Origin: Gammaproteobacteria bacterium RIFCSPHIGHO2_12_FULL_36_30
GTDB taxonomy: Bacteria; Pseudomonadota; Gammaproteobacteria; Coxiellales; Coxiellaceae
Direction of reading: 5' to 3'
NCBI GenBank assembly: GCA_001801815.1
Contig: MGXU01000010.1
Location: 258,332-322,331 of the forward strand
Length of the DNA stretch: 64,000 nt
The notes under the pieces are model-generated. The model ran no database searches. It was not told the DNA's origin and was given only the letters and a program-made list of their open reading frames with translations. The first letter of the stretch is position 1, and each line of letters starts with the position of its first letter. Made by a program: the position numbers and the translations under genes. Positions 15,889 to 24,415 of this stretch are shown one piece after another.

Positions 15889-16793
15889 TGCGTTAACCTC
15901 AAAAATAATTCTTCCAAACGATTCACGCGATTTCGCATGCTGTTGACAATAATATTGTGCGCATTTAAAAAATCAAATATCGCATTTAAATTTTTTCCTT
16001 TTTGACATTCCACTTCTAAAGTCACAGGATCAATTATTTTAATTAAAAAATCATTACACGTCGGCAATGTTTTTTGTAACGGTTCATTTAAATCAAAAAT
16101 AAAAGTTTCAACATTTAATAAACTGAGTAATTGTTTTTTTGTGGTATCTTGAATAATATTGCCGTGATGAATAATGGCAATGCGATTACACAAATCTTCC
16201 GCTTCTTCTAAATAATGCGTCGTTAAAATAATTGTTTTTCCGGCATGATTTAATTCGCGCAATAATTCCCACATCGATCGGCGAATTTCAACATCAACAC
16301 CAGCAGTAGGTTCATCTAAAATTAAAATGCGCGGTTCATGCATTAATGCACGCGCAATCATTAATCGACGTTTCATTCCGCCGGATAAATCACGCGCAGG
16401 TTGATCGCGCTTGTGCCACAATTCCAATAATTTTAAATATTTTTCTGCGCGCTTTTTTGATTCTGTACGCGAAATACCATAATATCCTGCTTGATTCATG
16501 ACAATTTGTTTTACTTTTTCAAAAATTCCGAAATTAAATTCTTGCGGCACAACACCAATTTGTGATTTTGCTAAACTACTTTGTGTTTCAAGATTATAAC
16601 CGTTGATAAAAACACTGCCGCTGGTTTTGCGCGTCAATGAATTAATAATACTGATAATAGTTGATTTGCCAGCGCCATTGGGTCCAAGCAAACCAATAAA
16701 ATCGCCTTGATTGACACTTAAATTAATGCCTTTTAATGCCTCAACGCCATTTGAATATATTTTTTTTAATGACTCAACTTGCAATGCCAACAT
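15885..16793 (-). CDS. ABC exporter ATPase (YadG-like)
   Basis: A 302-residue ATP-binding subunit. Walker A is GPNGAGKST near residue 37, the signature is LSGGMKRRL, Walker B is ILILDEPTAGVD and the switch His is in TTHYLEEAE. A C-terminal domain of about 80 residues follows. It pairs with the permease downstream and begins two bases after cvpA, so cvpA-yadG-yadH probably form one transcript. Confidence 0.92.
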   Translation of the reverse strand: MLALQVESLKKIYSNGVEALKGINLSVNQGDFIGLLGPNGAGKSTIISIINSLTRKTSGSVFINGYNLETQSSLAKSQIGVVPQEFNFGIFEKVKQIVMNQAGYYGISRTESKKRAEKYLKLLELWHKRDQPARDLSGGMKRRLMIARALMHEPRILILDEPTAGVDVEIRRSMWELLRELNHAGKTIILTTHYLEEAEDLCNRIAIIHHGNIIQDTTKKQLLSLLNVETFIFDLNEPLQKTLPTCNDFLIKIIDPVTLEVECQKGKNLNAIFDFLNAHNIIVNSMRNRVNRLEELFLRLTQ

Positions 16794-16795
16794 AT

Positions 16796-17353
16796 TTATT
16801 TTTTCACAGCGGAAATCAACGAATCAGTCATCGCTTTTACTTGATCAATAAATCCAGGTTTTGGCATCAAATCTTTTGGCAATAATGTTCTGCAATAAGC
16901 AACGCATTTTTGAAAATATGGCGCTAATTGCGAATGCTGAAACCATGCTGCGGTATGCCACGATGTTAATTCAATTACAAATAAAATAATGATAATAAAT
17001 AAAGCACCGCGCACAACGCCAAAAATAAATCCTAAAATTTTATCGAAAAATCCGAGCAAGGATATTTTCATTATTTCATGTGCTAATTTTCCAGCAACCT
17101 TTCCGAGCAGCAGCACAACCAGAAAAATAATAATTGCTGAAATCGCATAACTTATTTTTGGATTTGAAATAAAATGAAACACGCCGCTCAATGTCGGCGC
17201 AAATTGCAGCGCTAAATAAAATGCCAAAAACCATGTGACTAACGAAATTGCTTCGCGCACAAATCCGCGAAAGAAACTTAAAATCACGGAAAAAAACATC
17301 ACAGCCGCTAAAATATAATCAAGCGCTGTCCAGTTTAAAAATATATTTTCCAT
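16796..17353 (-). CDS. cvpA: CvpA family membrane protein
   Basis: A 185-residue inner membrane protein with four helices. The N-terminal LDYILAAVMFFSVILSFFRG and FVREAISLVTWFLAFYLA match the CvpA family, named for colicin V production and linked to envelope stress in enterics. The order accD-folC-dedD-cvpA is the classical one, but purF, usually next, is replaced by the ABC exporter. A 266-base gap holding palindromic element R3 separates it from dedD. Confidence 0.9.
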   Translation of the reverse strand: MENIFLNWTALDYILAAVMFFSVILSFFRGFVREAISLVTWFLAFYLALQFAPTLSGVFHFISNPKISYAISAIIIFLVVLLLGKVAGKLAHEIMKISLLGFFDKILGFIFGVVRGALFIIIILFVIELTSWHTAAWFQHSQLAPYFQKCVAYCRTLLPKDLMPKPGFIDQVKAMTDSLISAVKK

Positions 17354-17376
17354 GATACATATACCCCGTTATTGAA

Positions 17377-17605
17377 TGAAAAAATCTTTTTCTTGGTCTC
17401 ACTCGCAACAATATAACTGAAAAAAATAGGTTGAGAAGTAAAGATATGACCTGTCTCTTTTTCCGCTCAAAGATGAACCATCCCTGGTTCGGTCCCTCGT
17501 CAATCCTGACGCTATTCGCTACAAAAGAGACAGGTCACATCTTTCCATCAACTTAATTTAATATTTTCAGTTACATTATCGCTCGTTCACTTCAGTGCGA
17601 TTTTT
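17377..17605. mobile_element. Palindromic element R3, copy 2 (inverted relative to copy 1)
   Basis: The core GACCTGTCTCTTTTTCCGC to GCTACAAAAGAGACAGGTC is the reverse complement of the copy-1 core with only a few changes in about 105 bases. Outer arms (ATAACTGAA / TTCAGTTACATTATC) are less perfect than in copy 1. It fills most of the gap between dedD and cvpA. The two copies flank a 2.4-kb block and point in opposite directions. Confidence 0.85.
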
Positions 17606-17619
17606 TCTCACGCTCCAAT

Positions 17620-18546
17620 TCATGCTTGATATTTTTTGATCTCACCACTCAATTGAAAATCACGTCTCAAATCTTTTTTCAAAATTTCAGCGCGGGCAAA
17701 ATTAATTTCTGGGCCCACAAAAATAGCAATATAATGACGGCGATTGACAGCAACGCGGCGACTATATGCTTCAAAATGATGCGCACGTAATTTTGCAATC
17801 ATTTTTTCAGCATTTTCTTTGTCGGAAAACACCGCAACTTGAATTTCCCACGCAGATGTACTTGCATTAATTGGCATGCGTGCTATTTCTTGTTTTTTAA
17901 TTGCAACACGCTTTTTAACAACGTATTTGGCAGGTGTTGCAGCAGATGTGTTTGGTAAAGTTGTATTGGTTGGTGTTGTTGTATTTTGTGTGGCGGGAAC
18001 TGCTTGTGTTGGTTGTGTTGGACCTTCGTTCGCATTACCAGTTGTTAATGCATTTGGCGATGCCGGCGCTAAACTATCTGAAGTTGTAGTGGATGTTGTT
18101 GCAGGCGTTATTGTTTGTGTTGTTGTATTAGATGTTGTTGGCGCAGCTTGCGTCGTCATATCTGTTGCTTGCGGTGTTGTCGCTTGTTGTGGTGTTGTAG
18201 TTGTTATTGCGTTATTCGATGTTTGTGTTTGTGAAGCTGTGCTCGCCGCATTTGTATCTGCACTTTGAGTTTGCGTTGTGGTGTTTGTCGTGTCGGACGG
18301 TTGCGTTTGCAATGTTGATACAGCGTTATTATTATCCGCAACAGTTGTATTCGAAGTATTTGTTGTATTTCCGCCAGTCGATGCAGCAGTTGGTAATGCA
18401 ACCGTTACATTGGAATTCGGTGCGTTGGTTGATAAATTAGTTTGTAACGTAGGTCGCGAATTATGAAATAAAAACGGCAGGATAATAAATAATGCGCCGA
18501 TAATAACGATTACACCAATAAATCTTTGTTTTGTTTTTTCTTCCAC
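17620..18546 (-). CDS. dedD: SPOR-domain protein (DedD-like)
   Basis: A 308-residue cell division accessory protein. One membrane helix near the N-terminus (FIGVIVIIGALFIILPFLF, residues 9-27) is followed by about 190 residues of Thr/Asn/Gln/Ala low complexity in the periplasm, and then a SPOR domain (about 230-305, WEIQVAVFSDKENAEKMIAK) that binds denuded septal peptidoglycan. The GTG start follows GGGAG by eight bases and overlaps folC by 37 bases. The low-complexity linker is longer than in E. coli DedD. Confidence 0.88.
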   Translation of the reverse strand: MEEKTKQRFIGVIVIIGALFIILPFLFHNSRPTLQTNLSTNAPNSNVTVALPTAASTGGNTTNTSNTTVADNNNAVSTLQTQPSDTTNTTTQTQSADTNAASTASQTQTSNNAITTTTPQQATTPQATDMTTQAAPTTSNTTTQTITPATTSTTTSDSLAPASPNALTTGNANEGPTQPTQAVPATQNTTTPTNTTLPNTSAATPAKYVVKKRVAIKKQEIARMPINASTSAWEIQVAVFSDKENAEKMIAKLRAHHFEAYSRRVAVNRRHYIAIFVGPEINFARAEILKKDLRRDFQLSGEIKKYQA

Positions 18547-19832
18547 GGTTTTTCTCCCTGATTAACTTGTTCTGCAAACCACCGTTTTGCAGCGGCAATT
18601 GTATAAAATGATCCGAAAATTAAAGCACGATCACATACCTTCTGGCAATGTGCCAACTGTAAAGAATACATGGCGTCTGCAACAGATGCAAACAATGTGC
18701 ATTCTTTTCCCTGTGATTTTAAAAACGCAGCAATCATTTCACCATCTGCGCCGCGCGTTTCTGAATCTGATAATAAACTACACACATACCAATTATTTAT
18801 AAAAGGCAATAATGGCGCGATACAATCTGTCATCGCTTTATCTTTTAACATTCCGACAACGGCAATTGTTTTTGCAGCTGGTAATTGTTGATATTGTTTT
18901 GCGAGCCATTCTGTTGCGGATGGATTATGCGCAACATCTAATACACACGGTAATGGAGATTCAATTAATTCAAATCGTCCTAGCCATTGTGTTTTTTGAA
19001 TGCCGTCTGCAATATTTTTTTCTGAAATAAATAATTTATTTTGTAACGATTCAATTACTGCAATTGCAGTTGCAATATTTTGTGGTTTTAAAATTGGCAT
19101 GGGTAAATTTTTATAATGAAAAATTTTTCCGCGATAATGAAATGCTAAATCTTTTATTTCATAAAAAAAATCGCGATTAATTTGATACAGAATAGATTTT
19201 TTTTCTGCGATAATTTTTGAAATTATTTCTGGCGGATTTTCTTCGCCGCAAATAAAATTTTTATTCGCGCGTGCAATATGTGCTTTTTCATATGCAATTT
19301 TTTCACGCGTATCGCCCAGTAAATTAATATGATCTAATCCAATAGAAGTAATTACCGCAACATCACTTTCAACAATATTCACCGCATCTAATCGCCCCCC
19401 CAATCCCGCTTCTAAAATAATCACATTAGGTGATGCTTCTTGAAATAAAAATAAAGCGGCTAACGTAATAAATTCAAAAAAACTTAAAATAATATTTTCT
19501 CGCGCGTTTTCAATTACAGAAAACGCACGTAATAAATTTTCATCTGAAATATTTTTATTATGAATTCGAATACGCTCATTAAATTCTAATAAATGCGGCG
19601 AAGTGTATAATGCTGTTTTAAAACCAGCTTGAAAATAGATAGATTCTAATGTTTTTGCCGTTGATCCTTTTCCATTTGTGCCGGTGATGGTAATGACGGG
19701 ACATGAAAAATTTTTTAATTGTAAATGTTTGGCAATTTGATCAACACGGTCTAATGAAAAATCAGTGCGTTTTTCATGAAGTGTCTTGATGTGGGCAAAC
19801 CATGCATCTTTTGATCCCACACTCATTCCCAC
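18510..19832 (-). CDS. folC: Bifunctional folylpolyglutamate / dihydrofolate synthase
   Basis: Adds glutamate to dihydropteroate and folates. It has 440 residues with the Mur-ligase type P-loop ITGTNGKGSTAKT (about 50-60), TSPHLLEFNERIRI, the GLGGRLDAVN block and the C-terminal DVAHNPSA signature. It starts one base before the end of accD, in the conserved accD-folC-dedD order. Met3 or Val5 are minor alternative starts. Confidence 0.95.
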   Translation of the reverse strand: MGMSVGSKDAWFAHIKTLHEKRTDFSLDRVDQIAKHLQLKNFSCPVITITGTNGKGSTAKTLESIYFQAGFKTALYTSPHLLEFNERIRIHNKNISDENLLRAFSVIENARENIILSFFEFITLAALFLFQEASPNVIILEAGLGGRLDAVNIVESDVAVITSIGLDHINLLGDTREKIAYEKAHIARANKNFICGEENPPEIISKIIAEKKSILYQINRDFFYEIKDLAFHYRGKIFHYKNLPMPILKPQNIATAIAVIESLQNKLFISEKNIADGIQKTQWLGRFELIESPLPCVLDVAHNPSATEWLAKQYQQLPAAKTIAVVGMLKDKAMTDCIAPLLPFINNWYVCSLLSDSETRGADGEMIAAFLKSQGKECTLFASVADAMYSLQLAHCQKVCDRALIFGSFYTIAAAKRWFAEQVNQGEKPWKKKQNKDLLV

Positions 19833-20672
19833 TCACACCAATTTTGACAACAATTGATAAACAGTTTCGCGCATCTCACGCCTATCAACAATTTTATCAA
19901 TCGCGCCTTGCTGCAATAAAAATTCACTGCGTTGAAAACCTTCTGGCAATGTTTGTCGAATTGTTTGTTCAATGACACGCGGGCCGGCAAATCCCATTAA
20001 TGCTTTTGGTTCTGCAATAATAATATCACCGAGCGTTGCTAAACTTGCGGAAACGCCGCCCATCGTTGGATCAGTTAACACTGAAATATACGGCAATTTT
20101 GCATGAGATAATTGTGCAAGCGCGGTTGCTGTTTTTGCCATTTGAAATAAAGAAAATAATCCTTCTTGCATGCGCGCGCCACCGCTGGTTGCAAAACAAA
20201 CTAATGGCAAATGATTTTGCATCGCTGTTTTTACAGCCAAAACAAATCGCTCACCAACCGCAACACTCATCGATCCACCAATAAAATTAAATTCAAATGC
20301 AGCAACAACAATCGGCATCTCATTTAATTTTCCACGCATCACAATTAATGCTTCTGTTTCACCTGTTTCTTTTTGCGCTGCACTTAAACGATCTTTATAT
20401 TTTTTTGAATCACGAAATTTTAAACGATCAACCGGTAAAATATTTTTTCCTAATTCTTCACGATCATCCGGATCTAAAAAATAATCTAAACGCTGACGCG
20501 CATTAATGCGCATATGATTTTGACATTTTGGACAAACAAATAAATGGCGCTCTAATTCCGCGCGATACAAAACTGCTTCGCACTCATTGCACTTACACCA
20601 AATACCTTCCGGCACACCTTTCTTTTTTGCGGATGTGGAAATTTTGGGTAGTATTTTTGTAAACCAGCTCAT
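19833..20672 (-). CDS. accD: Acetyl-CoA carboxylase carboxyltransferase subunit beta
   Basis: With AccA, transfers the carboxyl group from biotin to acetyl-CoA, making malonyl-CoA. The N-terminal zinc ribbon (CKCNEC ... CPKC) and the crotonase-like core ([36 protein letters not shown]) are intact. I start it at the ATG encoding MSWFTKIL, matching the family and preceded by AAGG; a longer reading frame upstream to 20693 is unlikely. 279 residues. Followed directly by folC. Confidence 0.95.
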   Translation of the reverse strand: MSWFTKILPKISTSAKKKGVPEGIWCKCNECEAVLYRAELERHLFVCPKCQNHMRINARQRLDYFLDPDDREELGKNILPVDRLKFRDSKKYKDRLSAAQKETGETEALIVMRGKLNEMPIVVAAFEFNFIGGSMSVAVGERFVLAVKTAMQNHLPLVCFATSGGARMQEGLFSLFQMAKTATALAQLSHAKLPYISVLTDPTMGGVSASLATLGDIIIAEPKALMGFAGPRVIEQTIRQTLPEGFQRSEFLLQQGAIDKIVDRREMRETVYQLLSKLV

Positions 20673-20735
20673 AATAAACGACCTTGTTATCAATGCGGAT
20701 AATCATAGCTCATCTTTATCGTTTTCACACGGTCA

Positions 20736-21521
20736 TTAACTCAAAAAAAACGGCCCTTTTGGACATTTCGGCAAGTTAAAATGGCTAGGATATTCAACGT
20801 CGACTAAATACAAACCATACGGCGAGCTTGTGGTTGCGCCTTGCTTGCGATCGCGTGATTCGAGCACTTCTTTTGCCCACGTTGGATTTTTCTCGCCCAG
20901 CCCAATTTCAACTAATACGCCGACAATATTACGCACCATATGCAACAAAAACGCATTGGCTTTCACTTCAATAACAATTAATTTGCCATGCCTTGTTACG
21001 CTGAGTTGTTGAATGGTTCGCACTGCGTGATGCGCTTGGCAACCTGATCCGCGAAATGCGCTGAAATCATGTTCGCCTAATAAATATTGTGTTGCGCTTT
21101 GCATGCGATCTACGTCAAGTGGTTTGTGATACCACGCAACACCTTTATTTAAAATCCCAGGTCGCATTGTTTGATTACAAATAACATAACGATATGTGCG
21201 CGACACAGCAGAAAAACGTGCATGAAAATCAGTTGTTGTTATCTTTGCCCACTGCACAGAAATATCGGCAGGTAAATTACTATTTGCTCCAAACAACCAA
21301 GAATGTTCTGTGCGCTCTGCTTCCGTATCAAAATGCACAACTTGCGCGGTTGCATGTACTCCTGCATCAGTACGCCCTGCGCAAACGGTTGTGACAGGTT
21401 GATCTGCAACGCGCGAAACAGCGTGCTCAACAATTTGCTGAACGCTGGTCACTTCTTCTTGATATTGCCATCCATGGTAACGTGAGCCGTCATAGCAAAT
21501 GCACAGTGCAATTCTTCTCAT
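20736..21521 (-). CDS. truA: tRNA pseudouridine(38-40) synthase
   Basis: Makes pseudouridine at positions 38-40 of tRNA anticodon stems. 261 residues. The catalytic aspartate is D52 in CAGRTDAGVHATAQVVHF, and the RTYRY and FLLHMVRNIVG blocks are present. It overlaps the fimV-like gene by four bases, and accD follows after 63 bases, as in Pseudomonas and Legionella type gene orders. Confidence 0.96.
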   Translation of the reverse strand: MRRIALCICYDGSRYHGWQYQEEVTSVQQIVEHAVSRVADQPVTTVCAGRTDAGVHATAQVVHFDTEAERTEHSWLFGANSNLPADISVQWAKITTTDFHARFSAVSRTYRYVICNQTMRPGILNKGVAWYHKPLDVDRMQSATQYLLGEHDFSAFRGSGCQAHHAVRTIQQLSVTRHGKLIVIEVKANAFLLHMVRNIVGVLVEIGLGEKNPTWAKEVLESRDRKQGATTSSPYGLYLVDVEYPSHFNLPKCPKGPFFLS

Positions 21522-22270
21522 GTTGCCTTATTAATTTTAGTCAGCAGCGCTTCCGCAACTATGCGCTGTTCTTCATCACCTTTTTCCAACACAGTTTTTA
21601 AAACAGCGCGTGCTTGTTCATGATCATTCATTGCCATGTACGAACGCGCTAAATCTAATTTCGCAGGAATCGCAGCTTTTGTACCCATAAAATCATATTC
21701 ACTTTTTGTATCATCCGCTAAAACATCGCCAACGGGATATGCGGATAATGCTTTTGCAAGCGCAACTTTCGGCGAACGATTCATTAAACGTCCCATAAAA
21801 ACACCAAACAATAATAACAATGCAGCGACACCACCAAAAATAATAAATGTTGCTAAATCTTCGCGCGGAATAATAGCCACTTTTGGATTAGCGGGTTGTA
21901 ATTGCAATACCTCTTGCTGTAATTGCGCGACATTTTGATCTAATGTTTCAATTGCTGCACCCATTGCTTGATTACTTGAATCTAAATTCTGAATATGTTG
22001 ATCAGTTGTTTGTTGAAAATTTTCATTGAGCGCTTGACTCTGCGCAGTCGGGGAATTGAATACAGCATTAGGATTACTGCTATTCGCATCTGGTGTTGAT
22101 ACTGGTGTTGCTTGTGCTAAAACAGGCATATCTGGCGCAGGTTGTTCAGCGGTTTGTGTTGATTGATATGTTTGTGTCGGCGCTGGCGCAGTTGAAAATG
22201 GCGAATTTACTGAAAATGCAGCATTAAAAGCAATAGATAAAGCAAATAGTACGATTATTTTTTTTAACAT
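21518..22270 (-). CDS. Short FimV-like membrane protein
   Basis: A 250-residue protein with a signal peptide, a Pro/Thr/Gln/Asn-rich periplasmic part with a coiled-coil-like stretch (LDQNVAQLQQEVLQL), one membrane helix (LATFIIFGGVAALLLLFGVF) and a cytoplasmic tail with a FimV-type TPR motif (AKLDLARSYMAMNDHEQARA). FimV proteins organise polar structures and type IV pili. It lacks the LysM and long acidic region of classical FimV, so it is a cut-down version. The ATG follows GAGGA; position upstream of truA supports the identity. Confidence 0.8.
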   Translation of the reverse strand: MLKKIIVLFALSIAFNAAFSVNSPFSTAPAPTQTYQSTQTAEQPAPDMPVLAQATPVSTPDANSSNPNAVFNSPTAQSQALNENFQQTTDQHIQNLDSSNQAMGAAIETLDQNVAQLQQEVLQLQPANPKVAIIPREDLATFIIFGGVAALLLLFGVFMGRLMNRSPKVALAKALSAYPVGDVLADDTKSEYDFMGTKAAIPAKLDLARSYMAMNDHEQARAVLKTVLEKGDEEQRIVAEALLTKINKAT

Positions 22271-22368
22271 ATAATCCTCGCAACAGTCCATGTTAATGAT
22301 TTACGCGGTTTACTATATCAACTTTGCGTTATAAAATGAACCACCATTACACAACGAGGAACTTACCC

Positions 22369-23031
22369 GTGTCAGAAAATAACTCCGCTATTAAAATCAC
22401 CATGATCAGCATTATTGCCATTATTGTGATTGCTGTAATTGCAATTTTTTTCATTCGCCCAATGTACATCGAAAAAGAATTACCGAAACCAGTTGTCATT
22501 AATACAACAGGTCAACCCACCATTGGAAACCCAAACGCAAAAATTCATCTCGTTGCTTTTGAAGATTTAAAATGCAGCAATTGCGCACGATTCAATGTCG
22601 AATTAATGCCATATATCAAAAAAGATTTAATCGAGAAAAATGTTGCAACATATACATTAATTAATCTTGCATTTATTGAGGGATCAATGCCAGCTGCAAA
22701 TGCAGCACATTGTGTTTATCAGCAAAGTGCAAAATTATTTTTTGAATACACCGATTATATTTTTCATCATCAACCACCTGAAACTGAAAATTGGGCAACC
22801 GTTCCGAATTTACTAAATTATGCGAATGATGTAAAAGGCATAAATACAACACAATTATCACAATGTTTAGTGCAAAGTCCGTACGATCAATTTATGCATA
22901 ATAATTTATTGCAAGCGATAAAAATTATGCCGAATGGGATTGTGCAAACACCGACGCTATATATTAACGGTGTTATTGTGCAACCGTTAACAAGAAAACA
23001 AATTGAGCGCGTGATTGAAGCAGTAAAGTAA
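22369..23031 (+). CDS. Membrane-anchored DsbA-family thiol oxidoreductase
   Basis: A 220-residue thioredoxin-fold protein held in the inner membrane by one N-terminal helix (residues 8-29), with the active site C69-S-N-C72 facing the periplasm and the cis-proline loop in VQTPTLYING. The GTG at 22369 follows GAGGA by eight bases and is preferred over upstream in-frame TTG and ATG codons. A DsbB-like partner follows after 50 bases holding repeat R2. The pair resembles BdbD/BdbC systems. It may introduce disulfides or act as a reductase; which is not clear. Confidence 0.88.
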   Translation: MSENNSAIKITMISIIAIIVIAVIAIFFIRPMYIEKELPKPVVINTTGQPTIGNPNAKIHLVAFEDLKCSNCARFNVELMPYIKKDLIEKNVATYTLINLAFIEGSMPAANAAHCVYQQSAKLFFEYTDYIFHHQPPETENWATVPNLLNYANDVKGINTTQLSQCLVQSPYDQFMHNNLLQAIKIMPNGIVQTPTLYINGVIVQPLTRKQIERVIEAVK

Positions 23032-23041
23032 CTGCACTCGA

Positions 23042-23072
23042 CAGGGAGCCGCGCGCGTAAGCAAGCGAGAAC
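23042..23072. repeat. Palindromic repeat R2 between dsbA-like and dsbB-like genes
   Basis: The 31 bases match, on the other strand, the R2 segment inside dusA with one mismatch. It lies in the 50-base gap of what looks like a two-gene operon, ending nine bases before the dsbB-like start codon. Confidence 0.85.
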
Positions 23073-23081
23073 GAAGCACAC

Positions 23082-23495
23082 ATGAACAAATACGGACTTT
23101 TTTTCTCGTGGCTAATTGCATTAATCGCACTATTATCCACATTATTTTCAGAATATATTTTACACTGGCCCGTTTGCCCATTATGTTGGTATCAACGCAT
23201 TTGTATTTATCCGCTCGTGATTTTATTGGGAATCGCCGCATTCAAAAACGATAAAAATATTATTCCCTACGCGTTACCATTTCCCATTATTGGATTTTTA
23301 TTTGCAACATATCAATATTTAGAACAAATGATTCCGGGATTTGAACCAATTAAATTTTGCACGCAAGGCACCGCGTGCAACACAATTCATTTTAAATTAT
23401 TAGGTTTTATCACAATCCCATTTTTAAGCGCGGCTGCATGTATTTTAATTTTTATTTTTTTGATATGTGGGCAAAACGATCCATTGTCTAGATAG
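23082..23495 (+). CDS. DsbB/BdbC-family disulfide oxidoreductase
   Basis: A 137-residue inner membrane protein with four helices. The two cysteine pairs are C32-PL-C35 (WPVCPLCWYQR) at the end of helix 1 and C93/C99 in the periplasmic loop (FCTQGTAC). Such proteins pass electrons from a DsbA-like partner to quinones. Short length fits the BdbC/DsbI branch better than E. coli DsbB. Its partner is the gene immediately upstream. Confidence 0.9.
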   Translation: MNKYGLFFSWLIALIALLSTLFSEYILHWPVCPLCWYQRICIYPLVILLGIAAFKNDKNIIPYALPFPIIGFLFATYQYLEQMIPGFEPIKFCTQGTACNTIHFKLLGFITIPFLSAAACILIFIFLICGQNDPLSR

Positions 23496-23763
23496 TCCCC
23501 GGTCCTCGTGCCAGCGGCACATAATGAGTATCAGAATCTCGAGAAAGGCGAAAAACAAGGCGATAACAGAAATAGATTAAAGTAGCAGCAGCGGTGAGAC
23601 AACCCAACACAACAACAGGCCAGAATTGGTGGAGTGAGCTTATGACAGAAAAATCACCTGCGCTAGTTTGTACTGGGGGATAAGTTTGATTTTCAAAAAA
23701 CAATGGACACTCCATACTTAGATTTTCGCCCAAGTTAATACAACCATCCTTGAAAAACAACAA
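23488..23763 (-). CDS. Possible small membrane protein, unknown
   Basis: An open frame of 91 residues overlapping the dsbB-like gene by eight bases at its 3' end. One strong membrane helix is predicted by eye (FWPVVVLGCLTAAATLIYFC) followed by a basic tail. The base composition is less AT-rich than its surroundings. I do not recognise it. It occupies a 287-base region that would otherwise be empty; a degenerate region is an alternative. Confidence 0.4.
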   Translation of the reverse strand: MLFFKDGCINLGENLSMECPLFFENQTYPPVQTSAGDFSVISSLHQFWPVVVLGCLTAAATLIYFCYRLVFRLSRDSDTHYVPLARGPGTI

Positions 23764-23782
23764 AAATATAATGTAAATAAAA

Positions 23783-24364
23783 TTAATATAGTGCTAATGT
23801 TTTTAAAATCATTACGGCAAGTAATGGCAAAATGAGCATCATCGCGTTATCATCAATCCACTTTAAATTAGGCCATTCTGCCGCAATCGAAACAGGCGCC
23901 AAAATAATCCCGAACCAAAATGGAAAATGATAAATCGCAGAAAATATAATCCAAATAATGAACGCAACAAAAATTCCCGCGGTAATAACATTTTTTTTAT
24001 TAAAATTTCGTAAACGCATTTCACCTAATAAAGGATCAACAATCGCGCAAGTAAAAATAATGGGCATAGCAAAATAAACCGGCGCAAAAAATAAAATAAT
24101 TCCGAGTGATAACATCGTCCACGCAAATGCAGAAATACGCGAAGCTTCATGTAATTTCTGCGCGAATAAAACTAATTTCATGCGAATGCGTAATTTTTCA
24201 AATAAAAAAACAAGGAAAATAAATGCGAGGATGGCGAGATGTAAATATTTTTCTGAGAAGTGAGAAATAAAAAAATAATAATAAAAAAATGGAACGATAA
24301 TCATGGAAGCATGAAAAATACGACGCGCAATATGAGCAATAATACCACCCTTAATTTCGCTCAC
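23783..24364 (-). CDS. SEC59/phytol kinase-like membrane protein
   Basis: A 193-residue protein with about six membrane helices. The pattern HIARRIFHASMIIVPF at the start, an internal IVDPLLGEMR and the late EWPNLKWIDDNAMMLILPL resemble CTP-dependent dolichol/phytol kinases and CDP-diglyceride synthetase-like proteins. I choose the GTG at 24364, seven bases after GGGAG and just beyond the bamD stop, rather than a longer frame starting inside bamD. Substrate unknown; probably a polyprenyl or lipid alcohol. Confidence 0.65.
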   Translation of the reverse strand: MSEIKGGIIAHIARRIFHASMIIVPFFYYYFFISHFSEKYLHLAILAFIFLVFLFEKLRIRMKLVLFAQKLHEASRISAFAWTMLSLGIILFFAPVYFAMPIIFTCAIVDPLLGEMRLRNFNKKNVITAGIFVAFIIWIIFSAIYHFPFWFGIILAPVSIAAEWPNLKWIDDNAMMLILPLLAVMILKTLALY

Positions 24365-24378
24365 ACTCACACTCCCAC

Positions 24379-24415
24379 TTACTTCAACGCATGAGCTTCT
24401 GAAGTTTCTTCGAAT
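24379..24415. repeat. Degenerate R1-type repeat over the bamD 3' end
   Basis: CGCATGAGCTTCTGAAG and the following TTTCTTCG parallel the segment at 49279-49302 (CGCATGAGCCTCTGAAG, ATGCTTCG). It encodes the last residues of BamD (KKLQKLMR) and its stop codon, and ends next to GTGTGAGTGTGAG that holds the start of the next gene. Confidence 0.55.

Noticed and set aside
23039-23081. R2 repeat as a rho-independent terminator between dsbA-like and dsbB-like genes
   Set aside because: It is GC-rich and palindromic in part but lacks a T-run, and the genes are expected to be co-expressed.
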